From positions 62,001 through 126,000 of the forward strand of contig JAAVUU010000009.1 of NCBI GenBank assembly GCA_018449595.1: DNA of 64,000 nucleotides, given 5' to 3'. The notes under the pieces are model-generated. The model ran no database searches and was not told the DNA's origin. It saw nothing but the letters and a program-made list of their open reading frames with translations. Positions within the stretch are counted from its first letter, which is position 1, and each line of letters begins with the position of its first letter. This document shows, piece after piece, positions 1 through 9,513 of the stretch. The DNA comes from Rhizobiales bacterium dw_265. Its GTDB lineage: Bacteria; Pseudomonadota; Alphaproteobacteria; Micropepsales; Micropepsaceae. The translations under genes and the position numbers were made by a program.

Positions 1-182
1 AGATGGAGCCGCAGCGTGGCGTGCGCGACCGGCTCAGCCTGCCGCCGGTCGCGTTCGAGGACGGGCACTTCCTGGTGCCCCAGACCCCGGGCCTGGGCAT
101 CGCTCCTGACATCGAAGCCCTGAAGGAATATCCCTTCCGGCGCCAGCCGCACAGCGAGCGGTGCGGCACGCTCTGGCGCTGA
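1..182 (+). CDS. C-terminal end of an enolase-superfamily (mandelate racemase/muconate lactonizing type) dehydratase, partial
   Basis: The reading frame is open from the window edge (codons in phase with base 3) to a TGA at 180-182. The visible 59 residues contain FEDGHFLVPQTPGLGIAPD followed by EALKEYPF, which is the typical C-terminal capping segment of sugar-acid dehydratases of the enolase superfamily (FEDGxxxxPxxPGLGI). The catalytic barrel lies outside the window, so the substrate cannot be named. The stop overlaps the start of the MFS gene (TGATG), implying translational coupling with a transporter that may carry the same sugar acid or aldarate. Family assignment rests only on this short tail. 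Confidence 0.65.
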   Translation, partial: MEPQRGVRDRLSLPPVAFEDGHFLVPQTPGLGIAPDIEALKEYPFRRQPHSERCGTLWR

Positions 183-1432
183 TGGAGGCGGTCTATACAC
201 GCATTTTCTGGCGGCTGATGCCGGTGTTGATGCTGTGCTATATCCTCAATTATCTCGACCGCTCCAATATCGGCTTGGCCAAGCTCGCCTTCATGCAGGA
301 TTTGCGCATGCCGGAGACCGCCTATGGGCTGGCGGCCGGCGCCTTCTATCTGGGCTATGTCGTGCTGGGTGTGCCGGTGAATATCTGGCTGGGCAGGATC
401 GGGGCGCGCCGCGGGCTGCTGCTCATTATGCTGAGCTGGGGCCTGCTTTCCGCTGCCCTGGCCTTCGTTACCGCGCCGGTCCATTTCTACGTCCTGCGCT
501 TCCTGATCGGCGTGGCCGAGACGGGGTTCCTGCCCGCGGTGCTGCTTTATCTCGGCCGGTGGGTGCCCCAGAAGCGGCGGGCGCGCTTCAATGGATTGTT
601 CCTGGCGGCCATCGCCATCGCCGGGCTGATAGGGGGCCCACTCGGCGGGATGATCCTGGCCCGGGGCGGTATCGGCGGATGGAAAGGCTGGCAGCTTCTG
701 TTCCTGATCGAGGGATTGCCGGCCTGTGCGATGGGCCTGGTGGCGTTCTTCTGCCTTCAGGAACGGCCGCGCGACGCCGCCTGGCTGAGCGATCCGCAGA
801 AGGCGCAGATCGAGCGCGACCTGGCCGAAACATCCACGGCGGCAAGGCCAAATCTCTCGCTGTGGGGCGCCATCCGGGACGTGCGCTTTCTCTCCCTGGT
901 CGCCATCGCCGTGGCGGGCTCGATCGGCACATCGGCGATCGGCCTGTGGCTGCCCACCATCATTCGCGAGACTGGGGTGAACGATGTGCTGGCTGTGGGC
1001 TTGATGTCGACCATTCCCTATGGGGTGGCGGTTGGCGTGCAATATGTCAACGCGCGCCATTCCGATCGCAGCGGCGAGCGGCGCTGGCACGCGGCCGGAT
1101 CGCTGATGGTCGCGGCGGCGGGATGGTGTGTCATTCCCTGGATGGCGCATGCGCCCTGGGCCTGCATCGCGGTAATGACCTTGGTGGCTTCCGCCACGTT
1201 TGCCTTCACCGGCCCCTTCTGGTCCATGCCAACAGTGTTGCTGTCGGGCACGGCGGCCGCGGGCGGCCTGGGCATCATCACGACCATGCTGGGGCTGGGT
1301 TCTTTCGTCAGTCCGGTGCTGGTCGGTTGGCTCAGCGACCGCACCCATTCCCTGGCGGCCGGGGAATATTATTATGCAGCGATACTGTTCTTGGGAGCAT
1401 CCGCCCTCATCCTGGGAACACGGAAAGCGTAG
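182..1432 (+). CDS. MFS transporter, anion:cation symporter (tartrate/phthalate permease) type
   Basis: A 416-residue inner-membrane protein with about 12 hydrophobic segments. The N-terminus RIFWRLMPVLMLCYILNYLD plus RSNIGLA is the signature of the ACS family of organic-anion:proton symporters (tartrate, glucarate, phthalate permeases), and the loop LGRIGARRGLL matches the MFS loop 2-3 motif. The ATG at 182 is chosen because it overlaps the stop of the upstream dehydratase gene; an in-frame GTG at 161 is possible. Likely role: uptake of the acid used by the preceding dehydratase. The substrate is inferred only from context. Confidence 0.85.
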   Translation: MEAVYTRIFWRLMPVLMLCYILNYLDRSNIGLAKLAFMQDLRMPETAYGLAAGAFYLGYVVLGVPVNIWLGRIGARRGLLLIMLSWGLLSAALAFVTAPVHFYVLRFLIGVAETGFLPAVLLYLGRWVPQKRRARFNGLFLAAIAIAGLIGGPLGGMILARGGIGGWKGWQLLFLIEGLPACAMGLVAFFCLQERPRDAAWLSDPQKAQIERDLAETSTAARPNLSLWGAIRDVRFLSLVAIAVAGSIGTSAIGLWLPTIIRETGVNDVLAVGLMSTIPYGVAVGVQYVNARHSDRSGERRWHAAGSLMVAAAGWCVIPWMAHAPWACIAVMTLVASATFAFTGPFWSMPTVLLSGTAAAGGLGIITTMLGLGSFVSPVLVGWLSDRTHSLAAGEYYYAAILFLGASALILGTRKA

Positions 1433-1877
1433 GTTCTTGCGTTTGCGGGACTTCAGAGAGTTGCCTCCGGTTCGTGCGCTCCCCGGGCCCTAATTCCCGT
1501 CGCGGTGCGACGGCTTGTGGGACCTTTCGCTAGAAAGCATAATGAAATCATGGAACGAAAAAGGCCATGCTTCCTGTAGGCAATTGATCCGGATGGTTTT
1601 TCCCTGCTGGTCCCACTGGATTTCCAAGTGGGACCAGCACCGACCCTATTTCGTTCCTGCCTGCGCCTCTGCAATCGTCGCGTCGAAGTTGACCAGCTTC
1701 ATGGCGTCAGCAGTCAACCGCCGCCCTTGCGCCACATTCGTTATCCAGGCGCCCGTCACGGAGATCAATCGGCCGGATGGAAACATCCGGCAATCGCGGT
1801 ATCGAAAAGCGGCGGTGATGAGCTTGGGCCGGAAACCGTTGTATCCGCTTCCAGGGCATGGCCGGCTCTGTGCCCAT
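1433..1877. other. 445-base intergenic region, with no convincing gene
   Basis: This lies between the MFS gene and the leftward FMN reductase gene, which converge. It holds the strong hairpin at 1605-1639. A leftward open frame (1646-1936, 96 codons) starts inside the reductase gene and ends next to the hairpin; its C-terminal half has ordinary protein-like composition but resembles no family I recognise, so it may be a degraded gene remnant. Nothing else stands out. Confidence 0.5.
1605..1639. terminator. 13-bp perfect inverted repeat, possible terminator between convergent genes
   Basis: The arms TGCTGGTCCCACT (1605-1617) and AGTGGGACCAGCA (1627-1639) are perfectly complementary around a 9-base loop. 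It sits between converging transcription units. Neither flank has a clear T-run, so it may act as an mRNA-end stabiliser and not as a classical intrinsic terminator. Confidence 0.45.
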
Positions 1878-2471
1878 CTATGCTCGGTCAACCTTCTGTG
1901 GCGTTTCGCGGACGATGGGATGGTGCCGCCCCACATGGATTATAAAGGATTCCAATACTTCCTGCAGTTTCCGTCGGGCCTTTTCATCGACCAGCTTCCC
2001 ATCGCCGTTGAAGGCATCGCCCGAACGCGGCACCGCCACCATATAGGGAAAGACATGGACGCCCAGGGCCTCGAAGGGCACGCGGGTATGCCAAAGCCCG
2101 GCAATGCCTCCCGAACCGCTGGGAGAGGCGCCGACCAGCAGCAGGAACTTGCCTGTCAGCGGCATGGGCTTGAGCCGCGACAGCCAGTCGATCAAGGTCT
2201 TCAGCACGCTTGAGATGCCGCCATTATATTCCGGTGCGGCGATGACAAGGGCGTCAGCCGCGGCGATTTCCTTTCCCAGCGCCAGGATGGATGGCGGGAT
2301 ACCGCTGCTTTCCTCGATGTCGGCGTCATAGACCGGGAATGGATAATCCCGCAGGTCGAGAAAGCGCGCGGTGACGCCATGTTCATGGTGCAGGATGCCG
2401 GCCGCCTGATGGATCAGGTGCTTGCCGATGGAGTTGCGGCGCAGGGCGCCGGCAAAAGTCACGATCTTCAA
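1878..2471 (-). CDS. NADPH-dependent FMN reductase family protein
   Basis: A 197-residue flavodoxin-fold protein. The N-terminal GALRRNSIGKHL (residues 8-19) is the phosphate-binding loop and APEYNGGISSVLK (about 79-91) is the hallmark of the NADPH_FMN_red family (SsuE, ChrR, ArsH relatives). It would supply reduced FMN in the cytoplasm. It lies 14 bases downstream of the ABC ATPase gene in one leftward operon, divergent from the operon carrying a DszA-type FMNH2-dependent monooxygenase, which needs exactly such a partner. That pairing (a DszD/SsuE-like role) is inferred from context; quinone or metal reduction is the alternative. Confidence 0.8.
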   Translation of the reverse strand: MKIVTFAGALRRNSIGKHLIHQAAGILHHEHGVTARFLDLRDYPFPVYDADIEESSGIPPSILALGKEIAAADALVIAAPEYNGGISSVLKTLIDWLSRLKPMPLTGKFLLLVGASPSGSGGIAGLWHTRVPFEALGVHVFPYMVAVPRSGDAFNGDGKLVDEKARRKLQEVLESFIIHVGRHHPIVRETPQKVDRA

Positions 2472-2485
2472 TGGCGTCTCCCGGA

Positions 2486-3655
2486 TCAGCTGCGCGCCGC
2501 GACACGATCCAGGGTGTCCGTGCGGCGCGGCAGTTCCAGCACATTTCCCGCCTGTTCGCCGTCCAGCAGCACGATGTCGGCGGGGCGGACGGAAACCATG
2601 CGCTTCTCGCCGGCCGGCTCGGCCTGGACGCGCGCCCGTGCCGGGGCGCGCGCAACGATCTGCTGCGCGCCGCGCGCCAGCACATATTCGATGGTGTCGC
2701 CGAGAAAGGTGACTTCGCGCAGGTTCGCCGGCAGCGTGTTGGGAAGCGGATTTTCGCCATCCGCGAATTCGAAGACCTGCACGTTGGCGGCACGAAAGGC
2801 GACATCCACCGCCGTACCGATGGCCGGACGGGCGGCGGATTCGACCTGCAGGTCGCCGCCCCAGGCATCGGACTGAACGGTAACAAGACGGCCGCCGGCG
2901 CGCACCACCCGCCCGCGCAGGATGTTTTCATAGCCCAGGAAATCGGCGACGAAGCGGTTGGCGGGCCGTTCGAAGACTTCGCGCGGCGTGCCGTTCTGCT
3001 CGATGCGCCCCTTGTTCATCACCACCACCCGGTCGGCCATGGTCAGCGCCTCGACCTGGTCATGGGTGACATAGACCGTCGTCGTGTTCAGTTCGCGCTG
3101 AATTCTGCGCAACTGCTTGCGCAGCCGGTCGCGCCGCTGCGCATCCAGGTTGGAGAGCGGTTCGTCCAGCAGCAGCACGCGCGGCGAAGCCACCAGCGCG
3201 CGCGCCAGCGCAACCCGCTGCTGCTGTCCGCCGGACAGTTCGGCCGGACTGCGTTCCGCCAGTCCGTCAAGCCCGACCAGATCGAGAATGTCGATCGTCT
3301 TGCGGAAAATGGCCTCGCGGCCCAGGCGCCGCACGCGCAAGGGATAGGCGATGTTTTCAAACACATTCATATGCGGCCACAGCGCATAGCTCTGGAACAC
3401 CAGGCCCAGGCCGCGCTTCTGCGTCGGCACGGAAATACCCGCTTCCACATCCTGCACCACATCCCCGCCGACAACGATGCGGCCGGCGGTGGGACGCTCC
3501 AACCCCGCGAGACAGCGCAGCACAGTCGTTTTGCCGCAGCCGCTCGGCCCCAGTATGACGACGAATTCCGCCTCTTTTATATGCAGGTCGAAATGCGGCA
3601 GGACGACATGGCCGCCGAAATCCTTGTGCAGTCTTTCGATTATCACCGAACTCAT
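2486..3655 (-). CDS. ABC transporter ATP-binding protein, FbpC/PotA type
   Basis: A 389-residue ATPase of the iron/polyamine/sulfate-type importers. Walker A GPSGCGKTT (36-44), signature LSGGQQQR (140-147), Walker B LLLDEP (161-166) and an H-loop in VYVTHDQ are all intact. A C-terminal TOBE-like region of about 130 residues follows, as in FbpC, PotA and CysA. It is transcribed away from the permease and binding-protein genes, which lie on the other side of a 167-base divergent promoter region. Together the three encode a complete Fbp-like importer; such systems take Fe3+, polyamines, phosphonates or other anions, so the substrate is open and is inferred from the neighbouring sulfur-type enzymes. 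Confidence 0.88.
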   Translation of the reverse strand: MSSVIIERLHKDFGGHVVLPHFDLHIKEAEFVVILGPSGCGKTTVLRCLAGLERPTAGRIVVGGDVVQDVEAGISVPTQKRGLGLVFQSYALWPHMNVFENIAYPLRVRRLGREAIFRKTIDILDLVGLDGLAERSPAELSGGQQQRVALARALVASPRVLLLDEPLSNLDAQRRDRLRKQLRRIQRELNTTTVYVTHDQVEALTMADRVVVMNKGRIEQNGTPREVFERPANRFVADFLGYENILRGRVVRAGGRLVTVQSDAWGGDLQVESAARPAIGTAVDVAFRAANVQVFEFADGENPLPNTLPANLREVTFLGDTIEYVLARGAQQIVARAPARARVQAEPAGEKRMVSVRPADIVLLDGEQAGNVLELPRRTDTLDRVAARS

Positions 3656-3822
3656 GAGGTTCCTCGCTGGGAATAATGTGAACGCGCCGCATGGACGATT
3701 TCTCTCAAGCAGAACTGCAGAGGCATATGAGAAGAACTCGCGACCATGCGGATGGAAAAGGTTTGCCGGTTTTCCACCAAATGTCTAGCATTTCGATAGA
3801 GAATTAGAGATAACCGGAATCC
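3656..3822. promoter_or_regulatory. Divergent promoter region between the ABC ATPase gene and the oxidoreductase operon
   Basis: This is the only non-coding stretch between the two halves of the putative organosulfur island, so it should carry both promoters. Near the right-hand start is an AT-rich patch with CGATAG at 3794-3799, weakly resembling the 15-base element shared by the TonB-receptor promoter (11764-11778) and the lysR promoter (15699-15713). No clear -35/-10 pair could be assigned by eye. Confidence 0.4.
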
Positions 3823-5262
3823 ATGACCTGGCAAAGTGAACTTCGCGAAAAGGTGGAACGCGCCTTGCGTCTTTTGGGACCGGAACCCAAGCCCTGGGTG
3901 ACGGCGCACGAAGACGTCGATGCGGATGTCCTCATCGTGGGCGGCGGGCAGGGCGGTCTTGCGAATGCTTTTGCCTTGCGCCGGCTGGGCGTCACCAATG
4001 TGCTGGTGATCGACAAGGCGCCGGACGAGGCTCGTTCCGGCGTGTGGCTGAACCGGGCGCGCATGGAAGTGCTGCGCACCCCGAAAACAGCGACCGGCCC
4101 GGAACTGGGCATTCCCGAACTCGGCTTTCAGGCCTGGCATGAAGCGCAGCATGGGGCCGAAGCCTTCAAGAGCTTCGATTTCATTTCGCGCGAAGCGTGG
4201 GGCCGCTATCTGCACTGGTTCCGCGACGTGCTCGGCATTCCGGTGCAATATGACACGCGGCTGCAAAGAATTGAGCCGCTGAAAAAGCATTTCCGCGTGC
4301 ATCTGGAAGTGAATGGGCAGCCGCAATCGGCCGTGGTCCGGGAAATTCTTCTGGTCACCGGCATTGAAGGCTGCGGCGCGCCCAGCCGTCCCGCCATCGT
4401 CACCGGGAATCTGCCGGTTTCGCTTTATTCTCACACCGCGGACGCGATCGATTTCAGCCAGTTCGGCGGCAAGACCATCGCCATATTGGGCGCGGGGACA
4501 TCCGCGTTCGACGCCGCCGCGGTGGCCGCGCCGTTCGCCAGGAATGTGCATCTCTTCACCCGCCGCAAGGAAATCCCCAATGGCGGGCCCGCAGGTCCGC
4601 GCGGCCATGCCGGCGCGCATGAGAATTTCCATCTCATCCCCGACGAATTGCGCTGGGAGCTGGCGGTGCAGATGGTGGAGGCGGGCGCGACGTTGCCGGC
4701 CAGCGCGCTGCAACGCGTGCTGCCGCTGGACAATGTGCACATCCATCTGGATTCGCCGTTTGAAGCAGTCCGGGCCGAAGACGGCAAGGTCAAGGTTACC
4801 ATCCGTGACCGGGCGTGGAGCTTCGACCACCTCATTCTCGGCACCGGCTATGATTACGATCCCGGGCTGTCGGAGCCGCTGGCGCCGTTCGCCGATCGCA
4901 TCGCGACCTGGGGCGATCGCTATCCCGCGCCCAAGGGCCGCGAGAATGCGGGGCTGGCGCGCTATCCCTATCTGGGCGAGGGCTATGAATTCCTGGAAAA
5001 GGTGCCGGGCACGGCGCCGTTCCTGCGCCATATCCATCTTTCCAGCAAGGCGGGCTCGACCAGCTTCGGCCGCCCCGTCGGCGACATTCCCAACCTGGCC
5101 AGCGGCGTGAAGGGCATTTCCACCGCCATCGTGCGCAATCTCTATTTCGCCGACTACCCGCTTTATTCCAAGCTGATCCTGGCGCGCGGCAAGCCGCCTT
5201 ATACGCGCGAGCTGTATGAAAGCCGCCTCTGGCGCGAGCCTCACGAAGAGGCTGCCGAGTGA
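3823..5262 (+). CDS. FAD/NAD(P)-dependent oxidoreductase, flavin-monooxygenase-like
   Basis: 479 residues with two Rossmann folds: an FAD-binding LIVGGGQGGL (37-46) and an NAD(P)-binding ILGAGTSAFD near residue 225, with a GTGYDYD motif near 340 like the late conserved motif of flavin-containing and N-hydroxylating monooxygenases. No signal peptide, so cytoplasmic. It is the first gene of the rightward operon and overlaps the permease gene by 4 bases. The family fits oxygenation at S or N of a small substrate or a pyridine-nucleotide reductase role; in this setting S-oxygenation of an imported organosulfur compound is a reasonable guess only. Confidence 0.75.
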   Translation: MTWQSELREKVERALRLLGPEPKPWVTAHEDVDADVLIVGGGQGGLANAFALRRLGVTNVLVIDKAPDEARSGVWLNRARMEVLRTPKTATGPELGIPELGFQAWHEAQHGAEAFKSFDFISREAWGRYLHWFRDVLGIPVQYDTRLQRIEPLKKHFRVHLEVNGQPQSAVVREILLVTGIEGCGAPSRPAIVTGNLPVSLYSHTADAIDFSQFGGKTIAILGAGTSAFDAAAVAAPFARNVHLFTRRKEIPNGGPAGPRGHAGAHENFHLIPDELRWELAVQMVEAGATLPASALQRVLPLDNVHIHLDSPFEAVRAEDGKVKVTIRDRAWSFDHLILGTGYDYDPGLSEPLAPFADRIATWGDRYPAPKGRENAGLARYPYLGEGYEFLEKVPGTAPFLRHIHLSSKAGSTSFGRPVGDIPNLASGVKGISTAIVRNLYFADYPLYSKLILARGKPPYTRELYESRLWREPHEEAAE

Positions 5263-7046
5263 GCCAGCCGGGCAACATCCACAGCTTGCGCTGGAACGCG
5301 GCGCCGTTTGACGCCAGGCGCAGGCTTGCCGGCGTGGCCGGCGCCGCGCGCCGGGTCGCGCCCTGGCTGCCTCTGGCGCTGCTGGTGTTTCTGCTGCTGG
5401 TCTGGCCCCTGGTGAAGCTGACGATCGGCGCTTTTTCGACCGCGGCGCCGCTGGATGCTTCGGGACACTGGACGCTCGCCAATTTCGCGCAGATGTGGAC
5501 GGAGATCAATGTCTCGCATGCGCTGGCCAATTCGCTGATCTATGCCGCAACGACGACCTTTCTTGCGGTGAGCATCGCGCTGGGCCTCTGCTTTCTTGCC
5601 CAGCGCACGGATGCGCCGTTGCGCCAACTGGTGACGCCGCTGATGCTGGTCTGCGCGGCGACCTCTGCCTTGTTCTACGCCATCGGTTACAGCCTGCTGG
5701 CCAACCGTTTCACCGGCGTGATCAATGTCCTGGTGGAAAACCTGTTCGGTGCGCCGGCGCTGTTCAATGTCGAAAGCTGGCCGGGCCTGATCTTCGTCGA
5801 CTCCCTGCACGCGGCGGCCTTCCTCTATCTCTTCCTGGCCGGCCCCTTCGCCAATATGGACCGCTCGCTGGAGGAAGCCGCGCTGGCCGCCGGCGCCTCG
5901 CGGCTTCGCGCCTTCTTCACCATTACCCTGCAACTGCTGCGGCCAATCCTGTCCAGCGTGGTGCTGATGGGCGTCATCATCGGCTTGAAGTCCTTCAGCG
6001 TGCCGCTGATCCTGGGAACGCCCGCCGATCTTTCCTTCCTGACCGTGCGCATCCTGCGCACGCTGCAGCAATACGAGCCGCCGCAATATGGCGAGGCAAG
6101 CGCGCTGGCCGTGTCGCTGACGGTGTTCATCGGTCTTCTGCTCTATGCGCAGTATCGCCTGGTGGGCCGGCGCAGCTATGTCACGGTCAGCGGCAAGGCG
6201 CCCCGCCAGACCCGGTGGGAGTTGGGCGCCTGGCGCTGGCCGGCGGCGCTTTTCATCCTGGCCTATGCCCTTCTGGGCGTGGTCCTGCCGCTTGGCGCCA
6301 TTGTTTTCTCGTCTTTCCTGCCGTTCCCCGGCGTCTATGACACGCTGAGCCTGGTGAACTATCGCGCCCTGTTCGCCAATCCCGACATCGACCAGATATT
6401 GCTCAACACGGCCTTCTGCGCCGTCGGCGCCGGTCTTGTCGGCGTGCTGCTGGCTTTCGCCATCGCCTATTTCACCAGCCGCGCGCGCCCCGGCGTCGCC
6501 GCGCTGCTGCGCGGCGCGACACAGTTGCAGCTGGCCATGCCGGGGCTGGTCGGTTCGCTGGCCTTGATCTGGGCGGTGACCTCCCTGCCGGTCGTGCGTC
6601 ACATCTATGGAACGGTCTGGCTGCTGGTTCTGGCCTTTGTCGTGGTGGTGCTGCCGGTATCGGTCCAGATCGCGGGCAGCGCCGTGCGCCAGCTTTCGCG
6701 CGAACTGGAGGATGCCGCGCGGGTCAGCGGCGCCTCGGCGCTGCGCAGCACGCTGCAGATCACGATGCGCCTGCTGTTGCCCAGCCTGCTGTTCGCCTGG
6801 CTGCTGGCGATGATCGCGATCATGGGCGACCTGGACGCGCCGCTGTTGCTGAGTTCGGCCGGCACCCGCACCATGTCCGTCCACATCTACAAGCTGTTCG
6901 ACGGCGTCGACCAGGCGCAGGCGGCGGCGCTGCTGAGCCTGCTGCTCGGCTTCATCCTGGTATCGGTGTCGGTATTCGGGGTGCTGCAAAGCCTCGCGCG
7001 CGGCCGGCGGCTTCGCGCTCTGCCTGTCAACGGAGCCTTTTCATGA
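5259..7046 (+). CDS. ABC transporter permease, two-domain FbpB type
   Basis: A 595-residue inner-membrane protein made of two homologous permease halves of about six helices each. Two EAA loops are visible: EEAALAAGASRLRAF in the first half and ELEDAARVSGASALRS in the second; these contact the ATPase. This fused architecture is characteristic of FbpB-like ferric/anion importers. The GTG start at 5259 is fixed by a GTGA overlap with the previous gene, and its own stop overlaps the binding-protein start (ATGA), so the three genes are translationally coupled. Confidence 0.88.
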   Translation: MSQPGNIHSLRWNAAPFDARRRLAGVAGAARRVAPWLPLALLVFLLLVWPLVKLTIGAFSTAAPLDASGHWTLANFAQMWTEINVSHALANSLIYAATTTFLAVSIALGLCFLAQRTDAPLRQLVTPLMLVCAATSALFYAIGYSLLANRFTGVINVLVENLFGAPALFNVESWPGLIFVDSLHAAAFLYLFLAGPFANMDRSLEEAALAAGASRLRAFFTITLQLLRPILSSVVLMGVIIGLKSFSVPLILGTPADLSFLTVRILRTLQQYEPPQYGEASALAVSLTVFIGLLLYAQYRLVGRRSYVTVSGKAPRQTRWELGAWRWPAALFILAYALLGVVLPLGAIVFSSFLPFPGVYDTLSLVNYRALFANPDIDQILLNTAFCAVGAGLVGVLLAFAIAYFTSRARPGVAALLRGATQLQLAMPGLVGSLALIWAVTSLPVVRHIYGTVWLLVLAFVVVVLPVSVQIAGSAVRQLSRELEDAARVSGASALRSTLQITMRLLLPSLLFAWLLAMIAIMGDLDAPLLLSSAGTRTMSVHIYKLFDGVDQAQAAALLSLLLGFILVSVSVFGVLQSLARGRRLRALPVNGAFS

Positions 7047-8158
7047 AACGCCTGCTCATGCTGGCCGCCGCGGCGGCCCTGACCCTGACCTCGGCCTTGG
7101 CCACACCGGCCCGGGCGGATGTCTCGGCCGCGGACCTGGCCAGGAATCCCGGTCTCGCGGGCGTCTCGTTCGATGACCTGGCCTTTCTGGCCAGGCTGTA
7201 CAATGCGGCCCTGAAATCGGGAAAGACCACGGTCAATGTCTATTCCGCCAATGCGCCGGTCGATCCCAACAACAATCTCGGCGTCGTCTTCCGCGCCTTC
7301 GAGAAAAGCTTTCCCGGCATCAAGGTGGTCGGCACCCGCATCGGCGGGGCGGAACTGTCCGCGCGCCTGGATGCGGAAATCGCCAGCGGCCATCGCCAAG
7401 GCGACATTGTCGGGTCGGCCGATGACTATATCCCGCGCGGGTTGATCGAGCCGTTCGATCCGCCGCTGGCGCGCAATGTGCCGAAGGAATGGCATTATCC
7501 GGGAAACTATTATACCGCCGCGGCGCTGAAGCAGTTCGGCCTCGTCTACAACACCCGCCTTGTCAAGCCGAACGAAGTCCCCAGGACGCTCGATGAGGTG
7601 TTGAGCCCGAAGTGGCGCGGCCGGGTGACCATCGGTCAGCCCACCGGCGTCGAGCCGATCGACAGCGTCTTTGCCGTCCTCTGGGACCAGAAGAAGATCG
7701 ACCGCCCCACGCTGCAGAAGATCGCGGATTTCATTCCCCGCCGCGACCGCGCCCCCATGTCGTCGATCGCTTCCAGTTGGGTGGCGCAGGGCCGCTACGC
7801 CATCGCGCTCTGGGCGACCTCGTCGGTGGGACGGCAGCTGGCTTCGCGCGGCGCGCCGATCGCGCCGGCGCCGTTCCCCCGCACCGTCACCAACCCGACC
7901 GGGCATGCGCTGTTGAAGGGGGCGCCGTCGCCGGATGCGGCGAAGCTGCTGCTGGACTGGCTGTTCTCGCCCACGGCGCAGCGCCTGTATGGCAGCGCCG
8001 TCTACGAACAGGGCGCGGTGCCGGGCTCGCCGCCCGCCATCGGCATGCCGAAGATCGCGCCGGACGGGGCTTTCCAGAATCCGGTTCCCGGCTTCAGCGA
8101 GAAACGGCGGAAGATATACCAAGACGTCGTCCTGCCGATTTTCGGTTCGGCGACCTGA
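7043..8158 (+). CDS. ABC transporter periplasmic substrate-binding protein (Fbp-like)
   Basis: 371 residues beginning with a Sec signal peptide (MKRLLMLAAAAALTLTSAL, likely cleaved after the ARA near residue 25). The mature part has the TTVNVYSAN strand that opens type-2 binding proteins of the FbpA/PotD class and a KWRGRVTIGQPTG segment typical of the hinge region. It would deliver substrate to the two-domain permease. The Tyr pair that chelates Fe3+ in FbpA was not confirmed, and the genetic context points to an organic anion and not iron. Confidence 0.85.
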   Translation: MKRLLMLAAAAALTLTSALATPARADVSAADLARNPGLAGVSFDDLAFLARLYNAALKSGKTTVNVYSANAPVDPNNNLGVVFRAFEKSFPGIKVVGTRIGGAELSARLDAEIASGHRQGDIVGSADDYIPRGLIEPFDPPLARNVPKEWHYPGNYYTAAALKQFGLVYNTRLVKPNEVPRTLDEVLSPKWRGRVTIGQPTGVEPIDSVFAVLWDQKKIDRPTLQKIADFIPRRDRAPMSSIASSWVAQGRYAIALWATSSVGRQLASRGAPIAPAPFPRTVTNPTGHALLKGAPSPDAAKLLLDWLFSPTAQRLYGSAVYEQGAVPGSPPAIGMPKIAPDGAFQNPVPGFSEKRRKIYQDVVLPIFGSAT

Positions 8159-8166
8159 GAGGCACC

Positions 8167-9513
8167 ATGGCACAGAAAAAGATCAAGCTGAATTTCCACG
8201 CCAACAGCGCGGGCACGCACGACCAGGCCTGGCGGCAGCCCTGGGCCGCGCGCGATGGCGAATTCGGCATCGGCTATTATCAGGAACTCGCGCGCATCGC
8301 CGAGCGTGGCCTGTTCGACGGCTTCTTCCTGGCCGATACCGTGGGGCTGTATGGCGGGCGCCGCCGCCAGCCGGTGTTCGATCCGCTTGTGATCCTGACC
8401 GCGCTCTCCACTGTTACCGAGCGCATCGGCCTGGTGGGCTCGGCCTCCACCACTTTCAGCGAGCCCTATAACGTGGCGCGGCAATATTCGACGCTGGACC
8501 ATGTCAGCCGCGGCCGGGCCGGCTGGAACGTGGTGACCACCTACAATGAGAATGCCGCCGCCAATTTCGGCCTGGCCGCGCTGCCGGAGAAATCCACCCG
8601 CTATGCCCGGGCCGAGGAATTCGTCGATGTGGTGCGCAAGCTCTGGCAAAGCTGGGACTATGACTCGCTGCACCAGCCCAGCGGATTCAAGGACGGCCGC
8701 GCGCTGACCGCGCCAGCGCCGATCGACCATGCCGGCGCCTATTATAAAGTGGGCGGCCCGCTGCAGCTGCCGCGCACGCCGCAGGGTTCGCCGGTGATCT
8801 TCCAGGCGGGCGGTTCGCCCGAGGGCCGGGCGCTCGCGGCCCGCACCGCCGAAGGCGTCTTCGCCATGTCGCAGACCCTGGGGGAAGCGCAGGAGTTCTA
8901 CGAGGACATCAAGGCGCGTACCCGCGGCTTTGGCCGGCGCGAGGAGGAGATCGTCATCCTGCCCGGCATCTATGTCTATATCGGCAGCACCGAAAAGGAA
9001 GTGGCGGAGATCCGCGAAAGCCTGTTCTCCGCCCTGACGCCTGAGCAGCATCACCAGGAACTGGCGTCGTCCCTGTTCGTCACCGTCGCCGAACTGCCGC
9101 TGGACAAGCCAATTCCCGATGAGATCCTTCGGCATGCGCTTGCCGTCTCCAAACGCAGCACCGTCAAGAGCGTGGTCGCCACCGCGCGCGAGGGCCGCCC
9201 GACCGTCGCAGAAATCCTGGCGCAGCGTCCGCTGCCGCAGGGTCACCGCGTTCTGGTCGATCTGCCGGAACGCATCGCCGACAATATGGAGGAATGGTTC
9301 ACCGGCCGCGCCGCCGACGGCTTCAACATCGGCAACCTGACGCCGCCCAAGCTGGCGGAGTTCGTCGATACCGTGGTTCCCATCCTGCAGAAGCGCGGCC
9401 TTTACCGCACCGAATACCAGGGCGAAACCCTGCGCTCGCATTACCGCGAAGACTTCGAACCCATCCGCCAGCAAAAAAGCCGCGCCGAAAACCTTCTGGA
9501 AGGAGCCGTCTGA
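8167..9513 (+). CDS. FMNH2-dependent monooxygenase of the NtaA/SnaA/DszA family (DszA-like)
   Basis: 448 residues, close to the 453 of DszA (dibenzothiophene-sulfone monooxygenase). It is a luciferase-fold TIM barrel: the N-terminal IKLNFHANSAG opening, the SRGRAGWNVVTTYNENAA block and the GSPVIFQAGGSPEGRA block are the family landmarks. These enzymes use FMNH2 from a separate reductase to oxygenate sulfones, nitrilotriacetate, EDTA or similar. A GAGAGG ribosome site precedes the ATG, and the stop overlaps the first DszB-like gene (TGATG). The coupling to two desulfinase homologues argues for a C-S-cleaving reaction producing a sulfinate. Substrate unknown. Confidence 0.85.
   Translation: MAQKKIKLNFHANSAGTHDQAWRQPWAARDGEFGIGYYQELARIAERGLFDGFFLADTVGLYGGRRRQPVFDPLVILTALSTVTERIGLVGSASTTFSEPYNVARQYSTLDHVSRGRAGWNVVTTYNENAAANFGLAALPEKSTRYARAEEFVDVVRKLWQSWDYDSLHQPSGFKDGRALTAPAPIDHAGAYYKVGGPLQLPRTPQGSPVIFQAGGSPEGRALAARTAEGVFAMSQTLGEAQEFYEDIKARTRGFGRREEEIVILPGIYVYIGSTEKEVAEIRESLFSALTPEQHHQELASSLFVTVAELPLDKPIPDEILRHALAVSKRSTVKSVVATAREGRPTVAEILAQRPLPQGHRVLVDLPERIADNMEEWFTGRAADGFNIGNLTPPKLAEFVDTVVPILQKRGLYRTEYQGETLRSHYREDFEPIRQQKSRAENLLEGAV

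Noticed and set aside
5241..6989. A 582-codon leftward frame opposite the permease
   Set aside because: Low-complexity His/Gln/Arg product; the sense protein has two EAA loops and membrane helices.
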